DNA of 55,209 nucleotides from Treponema sp. (GCA_009786455.1 WQTD01000012.1:10983-66191); one strand, 5' to 3'. Shown: positions 33,719 to 42,373, counted from the stretch's first letter. Made by a program: numbers and translations. Notes: generated from the letters alone by a model not told the origin.

Positions 33719-33747
33719 ATAGTAACCTTAAAATATACAACCGTCAA
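33719..33747 (-). promoter_or_regulatory. Promoter of the nine-gene glycan-uptake operon
   Basis: On the minus strand: TTGACG (33747-33742), a 17-nt spacer and TACTAT (33724-33719). It gives a leader of about 110 nt before ATG 33599, containing the palindrome at 33669-33680. Confidence 0.6.
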
Positions 33748-33782
33748 CATTTTTCTGTTTTAAGATATGGATATTAACGTAA

Positions 33783-33827
33783 AACACCTTATTAAAACGA
33801 AAAATCCTTCCGTTTTAATAAGGTGTT
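33783..33827. terminator. Long perfect hairpin between the small lipoprotein gene and the glycan operon
   Basis: A 17-bp perfect stem (33783-33799 with 33811-33827) has an 11-nt loop. On the minus strand it is followed by UUUU, and it lies 67 nt after the stop of the 33895-34197 lipoprotein gene. It should end that transcript before the glycan operon promoter. Confidence 0.75.
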
Positions 33828-33894
33828 AATCAAGAGGCTGAACAATTCAGCGGTAAATTTGTATAAATACTGAAAACTCAATCAATAATACAAA

Positions 33895-34197
33895 TTACTC
33901 GGCATACGCTGTAGTTCTGGTAAAGACAAAATAAAATTTCGTTATCGAAGTGATTTTCCTGCCTGCAGCTTCGGCGTCTTTCACTATAGCGGCGTATTCA
34001 GTGTACCCTGAATCTACAAGACCAAACCAAACAGTATAAGACGCGATTTCCATACCGCCTACCGAAGCGGCGCCAGCCTGTGAAAAAAGCCCATGAGCAT
34101 CGGCTGTACCTCCGATGGAACTCCCAGTCATACAACCGGTAAATGAAACCATTATCACTGCCAACGCAATAATTCCCAACAACATAAATTTTTTCAT
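33895..34197 (-). CDS. Small lipoprotein of TRL-like type
   Basis: The 100-residue product has a lipoprotein signal peptide with lipobox VSFTGC (Cys near residue 22). The mature part (SIGGTADAHGLFSQAG, then ASYTVWFGLVDSGYTEYA and KITSITKFYFVFTRTTAYAE) resembles the TRL-like family of short bacterial lipoproteins, of unknown function and often found in several copies in treponemes. The resemblance is from motif memory. GGAGAG stands before the ATG. It has its own promoter (34261-34289) and a hairpin terminator, so it is monocistronic. Confidence 0.7.
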   Translation of the reverse strand: MKKFMLLGIIALAVIMVSFTGCMTGSSIGGTADAHGLFSQAGAASVGGMEIASYTVWFGLVDSGYTEYAAIVKDAEAAGRKITSITKFYFVFTRTTAYAE

Positions 34198-34260
34198 AAA
34201 ATTCTCTCCTTAAAGAATAGGCAAAAAACAATGAACCTGTACGGGATCATTCATTTACTC

Positions 34261-34289
34261 ATTGTAGTCAAATAAATCACTTTTGGCAA
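34261..34289 (-). promoter_or_regulatory. Promoter of the TRL-like lipoprotein gene
   Basis: Minus strand TTGCCA (34289-34284), a 17-nt spacer and TACAAT (34266-34261). The leader to ATG 34197 is about 57 nt and carries AAGGAG. Confidence 0.6.
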
Positions 34290-34348
34290 GTGTTTTTTAA
34301 GTATTATAGGCGTATGCTCATATAAAGCGTTCCCCCGGAAATTGACAC

Positions 34349-35617
34349 TTAAATCCCGCTGATTTCGTCCCATTTCAGTTGAATAGCGTTTATTGTTTCC
34401 TGTAAGGTACGGTTAGTTTCCAGAAAAGAGCGGAATTCATTCAAAAAAGCGTCTTCGTATTCATCAGCGCGGGAAATTCCTGAAAAATCACGGATAACAG
34501 CCGAGGATTCAAAAATATACTGCGCTTTGGAATAAAAAGGATCGTCTCTGATATAATCACCGGGGATAATATCGGAAACAACGCCTGGAACCGCTTTAAA
34601 AATCCCGCAGAATAAAAGCCTGCGATCTGCAAGAAAAGCCAGAAAATCCAGCGCTTCTTTGGGGTATTCGCAATTGATGTTAATTCCTGCATAAATACCC
34701 GACAGATTGATGTTGTACCTCCCGGATTGGGCTGGAATTGGGATGGTTGTTATTCCAAACACATTATCCCCCATTTTTTCACGCAGATAGGGAATAGTCC
34801 GCGTTGAAGCGATCATCATCGCTGTTTTGCCGGCGGCAAAACTTTCAAGGGTCTGCTCCCCTGCCATTCTGAAAATTCCGGGCGCAAATGAATTGTCGCG
34901 GTAAAGATTCTTTAAAAATGTAATATCAGCGGAAGTGCTTCTTGCTCCAAGGACAGGCTTGTTTTCATCGGAAGACCAGAAATCGCCGCCGGCTGCCCAT
35001 ATCCAGGAAAAGACATCCCTTGAAAGCGCCTGTTTGTCCTCAGGATTTAAACTCATGGCGGCGCCGTGTATATTCAGGTTTTCCGACACGGCTTTCGCGG
35101 CGGCAGCAAATTCATCCCTTGTTTTGGGAGGACGATCGAAGCCGGCGGCGGTAAGGATATCAATATTATAAAAAAATAAATTCATGAAAGAGACAAGAGG
35201 AACAGCGAATTCGTAATCCGGAAAAAATTCCAGTTCAAGCAGCATGCCGCTCGTTAAAAAAGCGTTCAGCCCGCCGTCATCAAATATCAATATATCAGGC
35301 TCTTCCGAAACAAAAGAATTTTTTCCGTCAGGAACAGGCTGAATGCCAATCTGCAAACCCGGATTCAACCCGATATATTCATTCAAAAGCTTTTCAGTTA
35401 ATTCTTTGCCGAATAAATCTTCAAAGTCCGGTGAAATATATAAACTAATCTGATTGCTTTCAATTTGTCTTTTGTTAAAGAAATTAATAATGAAAGGACT
35501 TGCAATTAAGATAACAAGAACAATAATAATGAAAATGTCCAGCCGCCGCGCTCCGGGCTTAACGGTCAATTTACGGAGTATCGACTTTTCCGCATTTTTA
35601 TTGTTAATATTTATCAT
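34349..35617 (-). CDS. Membrane-anchored family 1 solute-binding protein without adjacent permeases
   Basis: From ATG 35617 the product is 422 residues. A basic cytoplasmic N-terminus (ILRKLTVKPGARR) and one membrane helix (IFIIIVLVILIASPFIINFF) precede a solute-binding fold (ISLYISPDFEDLFG, PDILIFDDGGLNAFLTSGML, YEFAVPLVSFMNLFFYNIDI, AAGKTAMMIASTRTIPYL). No lipobox is present, so it is probably held by an uncleaved anchor. No permease or ATPase lies nearby, so it may serve another system or act as a receptor. An alternative start at 35641 adds eight residues. It is head-to-head with the LamG-like/TPR gene, whose predicted start overlaps this one by two bases. Confidence 0.75.
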   Translation of the reverse strand: MININNKNAEKSILRKLTVKPGARRLDIFIIIVLVILIASPFIINFFNKRQIESNQISLYISPDFEDLFGKELTEKLLNEYIGLNPGLQIGIQPVPDGKNSFVSEEPDILIFDDGGLNAFLTSGMLLELEFFPDYEFAVPLVSFMNLFFYNIDILTAAGFDRPPKTRDEFAAAAKAVSENLNIHGAAMSLNPEDKQALSRDVFSWIWAAGGDFWSSDENKPVLGARSTSADITFLKNLYRDNSFAPGIFRMAGEQTLESFAAGKTAMMIASTRTIPYLREKMGDNVFGITTIPIPAQSGRYNINLSGIYAGININCEYPKEALDFLAFLADRRLLFCGIFKAVPGVVSDIIPGDYIRDDPFYSKAQYIFESSAVIRDFSGISRADEYEDAFLNEFRSFLETNRTLQETINAIQLKWDEISGI

Positions 35618-37226
35618 GCTTTCTTTTTCCGGAAGATCCATTTACGCTTTCTTTAACAGAATCCGGCATAAAATAACCGAAGAGAAATCAGAAAGCAAAC
35701 TGATCGCTGATTTTTCCAAAACAAAAAAATCTCCTTTTGATATTAAATCAGAATCTTCATACAATGCCTATCTGTCAAACGGCTCTTTGCTGCTGGAATT
35801 AAAAAAATCAAACTGTATTTCATGGATTGATATACCGGAAAAGGAATACGGGGATCATGTTATCGAAGCGAAAATCCGCCTTGACAGTCCCGAAGGTTAT
35901 GCCTCCACAGGCGTTATTTTCCGGCTCATGGATGAAGATTCCTGTTACATGGCGCTTGTCTCGAATAAAGGATATTTCCGCCTGGATGCCGTAAAGGACG
36001 GTTCGCCCAAAGCGCTTATTGCGTGGACAGAGGTTCCTGATTTCAGCGAAACCAATATCAATATTAATATAATCACATACGGCGCTGACATGGTTTTAAT
36101 TGTAAACGGAAAGTGGGCAGGCTGCATAAATGACGATACAATCCAACACGGCAAGCCCGGTTTTATTCTGGCGTCATATGATGATAACGGCATACAAACT
36201 GAAAAAGAATGCGTCTGCAGGGCATGGCTTGATTATTTTTCTGTTGACAGCCGATATAACGCTGTATCGGAAAAATACAAAACATGGACAGATGATTCAA
36301 ATATCAACGCTGACTGCAGATTGCGGCTCGCAGAAACATTCGCCGTTATGGGCAAATCATCAGACTCTCTGGAACAGATTAAAAAAGCGTGGAAACGAAG
36401 GGATGAAGCCATCCGTTCCGCTGACGTATCATACACGGAAGTCAGAACAAGAAAAGAGCTTCTGCTCGCTTCACGCATGGCATTTAATACCGGTCAATAC
36501 AGCGAAGCAAATGATTATATCGATATAATTCTTGATCAATCGCCGGATTCCGAAGAAGCGAAAACGGCGTTTTCAGAAAAAATAAAAACACTGAATGAAC
36601 TTGACAACTTCGGCGAATTAAAAGAATTTATTTTAAAACACAAAAACATCGCCGGCAAGAACGTTGAATGTCTGGCTGTACTAGGGCGATGCTGCTGGGA
36701 ACTTGGGGAATACAGGGAATCCGCTGAAGCATGGGAAAAAGCCTTTAAAACAGGAAATGAAAACGGAGTTTACGCCGTAAATGCCGCCAACGCATGGGAG
36801 CATGCCGGAAAGAAAGAAAATGCTGTTAAATTATACATTGAAGCAGGGAAGATTTTTTTAAGGCAGGATAATAAAGCAGAGCTTGAAGTAATGATGCCCA
36901 GGCTGCAGTCATTGGGACACAAAAATTGGGAAGCGCGCGCGCTTTCAGGCAAGTGGGCTTACAGCATCGAAAATTACAATCATTGCGAAGAAGAACTTTC
37001 CGCCGCCGAAAAACTCAGGTGCGCCGTAAAACCGCGGCCGAAAGCGGACCCTGCGCTTTACTACCTTTGGGGACTTGTTCTGTACCTGAAGGGAAAGCTT
37101 AAAACATCCGTAAAAATGCTGGAAAAAGCAGTCAGACTTGCTCCCGATTACGAACTTTTCAGCAGCAAGCTGAAAGAAATATCAGCGTTATCTGAATCCT
37201 GGGAAAAACAAAACGCCGGAAAATAA
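35616..37226 (+). CDS. LamG/3-keto-disaccharide-hydrolase-like domain plus TPR protein
   Basis: From ATG 35616 the product is 536 residues. Residues about 30-205 form a jelly-roll-like domain (SWIDIPEKEYGDHVIEAKIR, STGVIFRLMDEDSCYMALVS, VNGKWAGCINDDTIQHGKPG) of the concanavalin/LamG or DUF1080 type, which binds sugars or acts as a scaffold. From about 230 to the end TPR helices repeat (FNTGQYSEANDYIDIILDQ, LGEYRESAEAWEKAFKTG, KGKLKTSVKMLEKAVRL). The open frame extends upstream to 35454. An earlier start such as 35532 would give a signal-anchor-like N-terminus, but that stretch is antisense to the binding protein. No Shine-Dalgarno decides the matter, so the start is uncertain. ribF follows 4 nt later. 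Confidence 0.7.
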   Translation: MLSFSGRSIYAFFNRIRHKITEEKSESKLIADFSKTKKSPFDIKSESSYNAYLSNGSLLLELKKSNCISWIDIPEKEYGDHVIEAKIRLDSPEGYASTGVIFRLMDEDSCYMALVSNKGYFRLDAVKDGSPKALIAWTEVPDFSETNININIITYGADMVLIVNGKWAGCINDDTIQHGKPGFILASYDDNGIQTEKECVCRAWLDYFSVDSRYNAVSEKYKTWTDDSNINADCRLRLAETFAVMGKSSDSLEQIKKAWKRRDEAIRSADVSYTEVRTRKELLLASRMAFNTGQYSEANDYIDIILDQSPDSEEAKTAFSEKIKTLNELDNFGELKEFILKHKNIAGKNVECLAVLGRCCWELGEYRESAEAWEKAFKTGNENGVYAVNAANAWEHAGKKENAVKLYIEAGKIFLRQDNKAELEVMMPRLQSLGHKNWEARALSGKWAYSIENYNHCEEELSAAEKLRCAVKPRPKADPALYYLWGLVLYLKGKLKTSVKMLEKAVRLAPDYELFSSKLKEISALSESWEKQNAGK

Positions 37227-37230
37227 TATT

Positions 37231-37815
37231 ATGCAGGTTATTGACTGGAAGCAATTTCTTGAAACAGGTTTACCGTCCCCTAAAAAATCTTCGATGACTG
37301 TCGGCGTTTTTGACGGAGTGCATCTGGGGCATCAGGCACTGATAAGGAAGATTGTTTCGCATAACGACGAATATGTCCCGGCGGTTGTCACATTCAGGGA
37401 AAATCATAAAACCGGGGATAAAACGGAAGATATTTTCAGTCTTAACGAAAGGCTTGTGGTATTTGAAAGTCTTGGAATTCAGATAACGATTGTAATTGAT
37501 TTTACAAAAAAATTCAAAAAAATGCCTGGTACTGAATTTCTGGAACTTCTGCTGAAACACGGCAGCGTCGGATTTTTCGCAGCCGGAGGCAATTTCCGCT
37601 GCGGTTACAGGCTGGATACAGACGCTTGCGCAATCAGGGATTTTTTTGTTTCGCATAACATCCCGGCTGAAATTGTGCCTGAAGTCACAGAAGACTCCCT
37701 GCCGGTAAGTTCAAGCCGCATCCGCAGGGCAATCGCCGAAGGAGATACAGAGCTGGCGGAAAAAATGCTTGGGCGGAAAAACAACGCGGATGACAGCATT
37801 AAACATCTGTGTTAA
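37231..37815 (+). CDS. ribF: RibF-type FAD synthetase, adenylyltransferase domain only
   Basis: The 194-residue protein has the nucleotidyltransferase signature GVFDGVHLGHQALI at residues 25-38, the flavin-site pattern FFAAGGNFRCGYRLDTD, and SSSRIRRAIAEGD near 165-177. These are the hallmarks of the FMN adenylyltransferase half of bifunctional RibF, which turns FMN and ATP into FAD. Bifunctional enzymes are about 300-320 residues; the C-terminal riboflavin kinase domain is missing and the frame ends normally without frameshift. The cell would need FMN made by a separate kinase or taken up. The gene lies 4 nt after the TPR gene and 31 nt before tldD. Confidence 0.85.
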   Translation: MQVIDWKQFLETGLPSPKKSSMTVGVFDGVHLGHQALIRKIVSHNDEYVPAVVTFRENHKTGDKTEDIFSLNERLVVFESLGIQITIVIDFTKKFKKMPGTEFLELLLKHGSVGFFAAGGNFRCGYRLDTDACAIRDFFVSHNIPAEIVPEVTEDSLPVSSSRIRRAIAEGDTELAEKMLGRKNNADDSIKHLC

Positions 37816-37846
37816 AATCCCGTAAAGCAATACAGGGGGAATATCA

Positions 37847-39229
37847 ATGCTAAGTGATTTACTCAGTACGCATAAAAAAACGTTCAGCGATTACACAGAA
37901 CTGCGCGCCCAGGTGAATACTTCAAGACATGTGTCTTTTCTTGCGGGAAACATGGTCGGAAACGGACAAAGCAGCGAAAGCGGCGTATCAGCCCGCGTGT
38001 ACAAAGGCGGCACTTACGGATTCGCTTCCGGCGCAGAGTATACAAGCGACAGCGTTAAAAGCATACTTTCAGCAGCGGCGGAAAACGCGGCGTTCATGGA
38101 CAAGCATGTAAACAAAAAACTGCCGCCTCTTCCAGGCGCAAAGGGCGGGAATTTTCAGCCAAAGATAAAACCGGAAAACGATCTGCCTCAAAGCGTTTTA
38201 ATTGATTATGCGAAAACGCTTGATAACATCGTCATTGAAAAATATAAAAATCTTACAAGCCGCACGATAGCCATTAACTGCCTTGATATTGAGAAACTCC
38301 TCTCGGTAAGCGACGGAGCGGACAGCCATTCCTATCAACCGCGGAGCATGATCTATGTGTTCATGACCGCCGAGACAGACGACGGCATTCCTGTGGAGCT
38401 CTTTAAACCATTTACAAGACTCGGTCATTTTAATGACCACTTTTCCGATCCGGCGTCGCTTACAGAAGAACTTGATAAACTCCACGAAATGCTTATGCAC
38501 AAACGCGAGGGAGTTTTTTCCAGCGCAGGAATGCGAAAGTGCGTGATGCATCCCGATCTTGCGGGTATGCTCGCGCATGAAGCGGTCGGTCACACAGTAG
38601 AGGCTGATCTTGTTCTGGGCGGGTCAGTCGCCGGTCATAATCTCGGAAAGCAGGTAGCAAGCGAACTTGTCACCATGGTGGATTTCGCGCATACCGCTTT
38701 GGGGAAACCCTGCCCGCTTCCTGTTTATGTTGATGATGAGGGAACAATCGCTGAAGACGCTGTTTTGATAGAAAACGGCATATTAAAAAGTTTCATGCAC
38801 TCAAAGGAAAGCGCGCAGCACTTCGGCGTAAAGCCGCAGGGAAACGCGCGCGCATTTAAATTTTCTGACGAGCCTCTTATCCGCATGCGCAACACGGCGA
38901 TCCTCCCTGGTAAAAGCAAACTTGAAGACATGATCGCAAGCATTGATGACGGATACTACCTTGTAAAAACAGGAAACGGTCAGGCTGACACAACCGGCGA
39001 GTTCATGTTCTCTGTCGATTTGGGTTATGAAATAAAAAACGGAAAACTGGGAAAACCGATACGCGAAACTACAATCTCGGGCGTCGCTTTTGAAATGCTG
39101 AAAACCGTTGACATGATTTCCGATGACATGCACTGGGACGCAAGCGGCTTCTGCGGCAAAAAACAGCTTATGACAGTCGGCATGGGCGGACCTGCCATCA
39201 GGTGCGATGTCAATATAGGAGGGCGCTAG
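37847..39229 (+). CDS. tldD: TldD-type metalloprotease subunit
   Basis: The 460-residue protein carries the zinc motif HEAVGH near residue 244, in LAHEAVGHTVEADLV, and the glycine-rich C-terminal block (GNGQADTTGEFMFSVDLGYEI, then MTVGMGGPAIRCDV). TldD supplies the active site of the TldD/TldE heterodimer, which trims unfolded peptides and the leaders of some modified peptides. Length agrees with the family (450-480). Shine-Dalgarno AGGGGG precedes ATG. tldE follows after a 63-nt gap holding two short hairpins. Confidence 0.93.
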   Translation: MLSDLLSTHKKTFSDYTELRAQVNTSRHVSFLAGNMVGNGQSSESGVSARVYKGGTYGFASGAEYTSDSVKSILSAAAENAAFMDKHVNKKLPPLPGAKGGNFQPKIKPENDLPQSVLIDYAKTLDNIVIEKYKNLTSRTIAINCLDIEKLLSVSDGADSHSYQPRSMIYVFMTAETDDGIPVELFKPFTRLGHFNDHFSDPASLTEELDKLHEMLMHKREGVFSSAGMRKCVMHPDLAGMLAHEAVGHTVEADLVLGGSVAGHNLGKQVASELVTMVDFAHTALGKPCPLPVYVDDEGTIAEDAVLIENGILKSFMHSKESAQHFGVKPQGNARAFKFSDEPLIRMRNTAILPGKSKLEDMIASIDDGYYLVKTGNGQADTTGEFMFSVDLGYEIKNGKLGKPIRETTISGVAFEMLKTVDMISDDMHWDASGFCGKKQLMTVGMGGPAIRCDVNIGGR

Positions 39230-39280
39230 AATGAAACTTCCTTTCATTTTCGATTTTACTCCGCGGTTACGCAGCCGCGG
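39230..39280 (+). repeat. Two small hairpins between tldD and tldE
   Basis: AATGAAA (39230-39236) pairs with TTTCATT (39242-39248), and CCGCGG (39261-39266) pairs with CCGCGG (39275-39280). The second ends just before the tldE Shine-Dalgarno GGAGG and could tune its translation or the relative amounts of the subunits. Confidence 0.45.
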
Positions 39281-39292
39281 TTTGGAGGCAGA

Positions 39293-40597
39293 ATGACACA
39301 CAAAGAAACAGCGGTATATGCGCTTGAAGCCCTGAAAAAAGCGGGAGCGGACAAGGCGTCCTGCGCGGTAAACCAAAACCGCAAAGACGAATTCAATGTA
39401 GAAGCCAATGAATTTTCATTGATGCGCACTCTTTTTAACGATCAGCTATTTTTAAAAGCGATTAAGAACAACCGCAAGGGAATGATCTCTGTCAACAAGC
39501 TGGATAAACAATCTGTTGACAAAGCTGTGGCGGATTGTATATCGTTCGCCTCCTCCGCGCAGCCGGAAGAAGCGGAAGACATCGCTGAAAAAATTGAAAA
39601 TAAAATCTTTGATCAGAGCATCGGCAGAAGCGATATGGAAAAACTTTTTTCAAGATCAAAGGAATTTCTGGAACAGTTAAAGGACGAATACCCCAAAATT
39701 GTGCTTGAAGGCATGACTACGGAATATAACAGCGGGAAAACAGTTTTTGTAAATTCAAACGGCGCAGAGTTCGAGAAAACATTTGGATGCTATGATATGG
39801 AAACAATGTTTTCCGCAAAGGACGGGGAAAAATCCTCGTCATTTAACGGATACGGCGCGCGTCTTTCGTCCCTTTCAAAACCTTTTATTGATTTGGACAT
39901 GCACAGGACTCTTGTCTCAGAATCAGAGCAGTCTTTAAACCCGCGGATTGTGGAAAAAAAGTTTACAGGCAAAGTCATCGTTACTCCCGCGTGCAGCGAC
40001 ATGATTTGGCAGACAATCATAAACTGTTTCCTTTCCGAAGGTTCGCTTATTGACGGAACAAGCCGATGGAAAGAGTCTCTTGGAACCAAAGTTGCAGACT
40101 CTAAACTTACTTTCCGCACAGTTCCTCTTCATCCTGAAATCATCGCAGGCGAAAGATTTACAATAGACGGTTACGAAAGTAAAGACGCGGACATTATAAA
40201 AGACGGAGTATTAAAATCATTCGCGCTTTCGCTTTACGGCAGCCGCAAGACAGGCAAACCGCGCGCGCTGAACACAGCTTTTAACAGTATCGAAGTAACA
40301 TGCGGTGATACCCCTCTTTCACAGATGATTAAGGGAATTGACAACGGCATCCTGCTTAACCGTTTTTCAGGCGCTTCGCCGGGACCCAGCGGAGACGTAT
40401 CAGGAGTTGCAAAGAACAGCTTTCTGATCGAGAAAGGCACAATAGCCGGAGCGTTAAAAGAAACAATGGTGTCGTTTAACATCATCGATATTCTCGGCAA
40501 TATCGGTATATCAAGGGAACGCTGCTGTAACGGTTACAGCGTACTGCCGTGGTGTTGCTTTGACGGGGTTACAATCTCCGGCGCCGGTACACAGTAA
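39293..40597 (+). CDS. pmbA: TldE/PmbA-type metalloprotease partner subunit
   Basis: The 434-residue protein matches the non-catalytic partner of TldD: no HExxxH, but the family's C-terminal architecture is kept (IDGYESKDADIIKDGVLKSF, ALNTAFNSIEV, RFSGASPGPSGDVSGVAKNS, ISRERCCNGYSVLPWCCFDG). The complex with TldD is cytoplasmic. Start is supported by GGAGG 5 nt upstream. A terminator hairpin follows within 15 nt of the stop, closing the TPR-ribF-tldD-tldE run. No candidate peptide substrate was found next to it. Confidence 0.9.
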   Translation: MTHKETAVYALEALKKAGADKASCAVNQNRKDEFNVEANEFSLMRTLFNDQLFLKAIKNNRKGMISVNKLDKQSVDKAVADCISFASSAQPEEAEDIAEKIENKIFDQSIGRSDMEKLFSRSKEFLEQLKDEYPKIVLEGMTTEYNSGKTVFVNSNGAEFEKTFGCYDMETMFSAKDGEKSSSFNGYGARLSSLSKPFIDLDMHRTLVSESEQSLNPRIVEKKFTGKVIVTPACSDMIWQTIINCFLSEGSLIDGTSRWKESLGTKVADSKLTFRTVPLHPEIIAGERFTIDGYESKDADIIKDGVLKSFALSLYGSRKTGKPRALNTAFNSIEVTCGDTPLSQMIKGIDNGILLNRFSGASPGPSGDVSGVAKNSFLIEKGTIAGALKETMVSFNIIDILGNIGISRERCCNGYSVLPWCCFDGVTISGAGTQ

Positions 40598-40609
40598 AAT
40601 GCGAAATAA

Positions 40610-40642
40610 TTAGAGTCTGTCTATAATGTGGACAGACACTAA
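40610..40642. terminator. Hairpin between convergent tldE and lipoprotein genes
   Basis: A 12-bp stem with one mismatch (40610-40621 with 40631-40642) has a 9-nt loop and A/T-rich flanks. It abuts the stop codon of the minus-strand lipoprotein and probably terminates both transcripts. Confidence 0.65.
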
Positions 40643-41404
40643 TTAATCAAGAACCCATCTGAGGGCATCGGAATCTCCTGTAGCGATTGACACGGTAACT
40701 GAACCTGATACGTCCTCTGATAAAAACCTTGATACCGATCCTGTTATCGACGTTCTTGTTATATTCCAGCCTTTTTTTAATGAGATATTGAGAGCGTTGA
40801 CTGTAACAGGCACAGGATATCCCAGCTCTCCCGCCGGCAGAGATGCTTTGGATGCACTAACAGTAATATTATTATCTACCCATATATAATTTACTTTCGC
40901 TGAATTAACTGTCATGGTTATGGAGGATTCGTTATTGGAATAATTGGTGGAATCATTCATTCTGCTGAAATTGGAATAATCGCTTCCGCTTACATTAAAA
41001 CCAGAAATAGAAAATGCTTTAATATCTTCATTGCTGACTTTCAGATCAGTATACAAGCCGTTTGATATATCTTCCATTATTTCGGAAGCAGAGACCAGTA
41101 AATTAACATTCGGCGCACCCATCACAAAATCAAATTTTCCGTCAGCGCCGATAAAACCGGGTTCACCGCTTGCAGGTTCTGTTATTGTCAGTACGGAACC
41201 GGAATACTCATTGAAGGCAATCGCAGGAAGATCACCCAGATAAAAACCATTAATTAAATAAAATGTTTTATCAGATGATAATGCCAATGTATTTCCCAAT
41301 GAGCTGCTTACGCTTTTGCTGCTGCCGTCGCCGCAGCCTGTCATTGAAAATATTATTGCCGTGGAAATAACGATAACCCAAAGATTTTTTACAATGTTTT
41401 TCAT
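40643..41404 (-). CDS. Lipoprotein of unknown function
   Basis: Function not recognised. From ATG 41404 the product is 253 residues with a lipoprotein signal peptide (NLWVIVISTAIIFSMTGC, lipobox SMTGC). The mature protein is rich in Ser, Asn, Val and Thr, with alternating strands (VSASKASLPAGELGYPVPVT, ITRTSITGSVSRFLSEDVSG), which suggests a beta-sandwich. Start 41404 is preferred over 41431 because AAGGAG lies 8 nt before it and the signal peptide begins there. It has its own promoter and terminator. It faces away from the transketolase gene. Confidence 0.65.
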   Translation of the reverse strand: MKNIVKNLWVIVISTAIIFSMTGCGDGSSKSVSSSLGNTLALSSDKTFYLINGFYLGDLPAIAFNEYSGSVLTITEPASGEPGFIGADGKFDFVMGAPNVNLLVSASEIMEDISNGLYTDLKVSNEDIKAFSISGFNVSGSDYSNFSRMNDSTNYSNNESSITMTVNSAKVNYIWVDNNITVSASKASLPAGELGYPVPVTVNALNISLKKGWNITRTSITGSVSRFLSEDVSGSVTVSIATGDSDALRWVLD

Positions 41405-41443
41405 GAAAAACTCCTTCGATAAGGTATTCATCCGTATTGTTAA

Positions 41444-41472
41444 ATACTATGTATAATTTGGAAATTTTTCAA
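41444..41472 (-). promoter_or_regulatory. Promoter of the 253-residue lipoprotein gene
   Basis: Minus strand TTGAAA (41472-41467), a 17-nt spacer and TAGTAT (41449-41444), giving a leader of about 33 nt. Confidence 0.55.
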
Positions 41473-41495
41473 CTGTTTTAAAAATACGGTAAATG

Positions 41496-41524
41496 GTGAC
41501 AGTCAATTTTTATCATGTTATAAT
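41496..41524 (+). promoter_or_regulatory. Promoter of the split transketolase operon
   Basis: GTGACA (41496-41501), a 17-nt spacer and a perfect TATAAT (41519-41524) with extended TGT. The leader to ATG 41546 is about 15 nt and includes AGGAGAG, so here, unlike at gpsA or pyrG, a ribosome-binding site is kept. Confidence 0.75.
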
Positions 41525-41545
41525 CCCGTAAGACTAGGAGAGAAC

Positions 41546-42370
41546 ATGGATAAAGAAACTGAAGAATACCTGAAAGCCCGGGCAAAAGAAATCAGGAAAA
41601 TGACAATAGAAGAAATCGGAACCCTGGGAACAGGGCATATCGGAGGATCAATGTCAATCGCTGATCTTCTGGCTTTGCTTTATTTTCATCGCATGAAAAT
41701 CGATCCTCAAAAGCCAAGGTGGGAAGAGCGCGATCAGCTGGTGGTATCAAAAGGACACTCAGGTCCCGCTGTTTACGCGGCGCTCGCGCTTCGGGGTTTT
41801 TTCCCGAAGGACTGGCTTACCACCCTGAACAAGGGCGGGACAAGCCTTCCCAGCCATTGCGACCGGAACAAAACTCCCGGCATCGACATGACAACGGGCT
41901 CTCTCGGGCAGGGATTTTCCGCCGCCATCGGAATTGCCCTTGGTTTAAAAATGGATAAAAAACCTCAAACGGTTTACACAATCATCGGCGACGGCGAATC
42001 AAATGAAGGGCAGATTTGGGAAGGCGCTCTTTTCGCCGGTTTCCAGAAACTTCCCAATCTGATCGCCTTTACCGATTACAACAAGCAGCAGCTTGACGGT
42101 TTTACAAAGGACATTCTTGACCTCGGCGACCTTGCAAAAAAGTGGGAACAGTTCGGCTGGTTCACACAGGAAGCTGACGGGCATGACATTGCCGCCCTTG
42201 ACGGCGCAATCGAAAAAGCGTTAGCCGAAAAAGAAAAACCATCGATGATTGTCATGCACACAATCAAGGGAAAGGGCTGCAATTTCGCAGAAGGCGTGGA
42301 AAAGAATCACAGCATGGCGTTTGACATGGAAAAAGCCAGAGAAGCAATCGCTTTTTTGGAGAAGGAGTAA
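41546..42370 (+). CDS. Transketolase, N-terminal (thiamine-binding) subunit
   Basis: The 274-residue protein has the transketolase features GHIGGSMSIADLLALLYFH, VSKGHSGPAVYAALALRG, GSLGQGFSAAIGIALG and the thiamine diphosphate motif starting GDGESNEGQIWEGA and ending in YNKQQ. Transketolase moves two-carbon units between sugar phosphates in the non-oxidative pentose phosphate pathway. The usual single chain (about 650 residues) is split here into two genes; this one binds the diphosphate and metal. The next gene starts 3 nt after its stop, so equal expression is expected. Confidence 0.94.
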   Translation: MDKETEEYLKARAKEIRKMTIEEIGTLGTGHIGGSMSIADLLALLYFHRMKIDPQKPRWEERDQLVVSKGHSGPAVYAALALRGFFPKDWLTTLNKGGTSLPSHCDRNKTPGIDMTTGSLGQGFSAAIGIALGLKMDKKPQTVYTIIGDGESNEGQIWEGALFAGFQKLPNLIAFTDYNKQQLDGFTKDILDLGDLAKKWEQFGWFTQEADGHDIAALDGAIEKALAEKEKPSMIVMHTIKGKGCNFAEGVEKNHSMAFDMEKAREAIAFLEKE

Positions 42371-42373
42371 TAG

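Noticed and set aside
35454-35615. Upstream extension of the LamG/TPR gene with a hydrophobic stretch
   Set aside because: Antisense to the coding start of the binding protein, whose membrane helix explains the composition; kept only as an alternative start.
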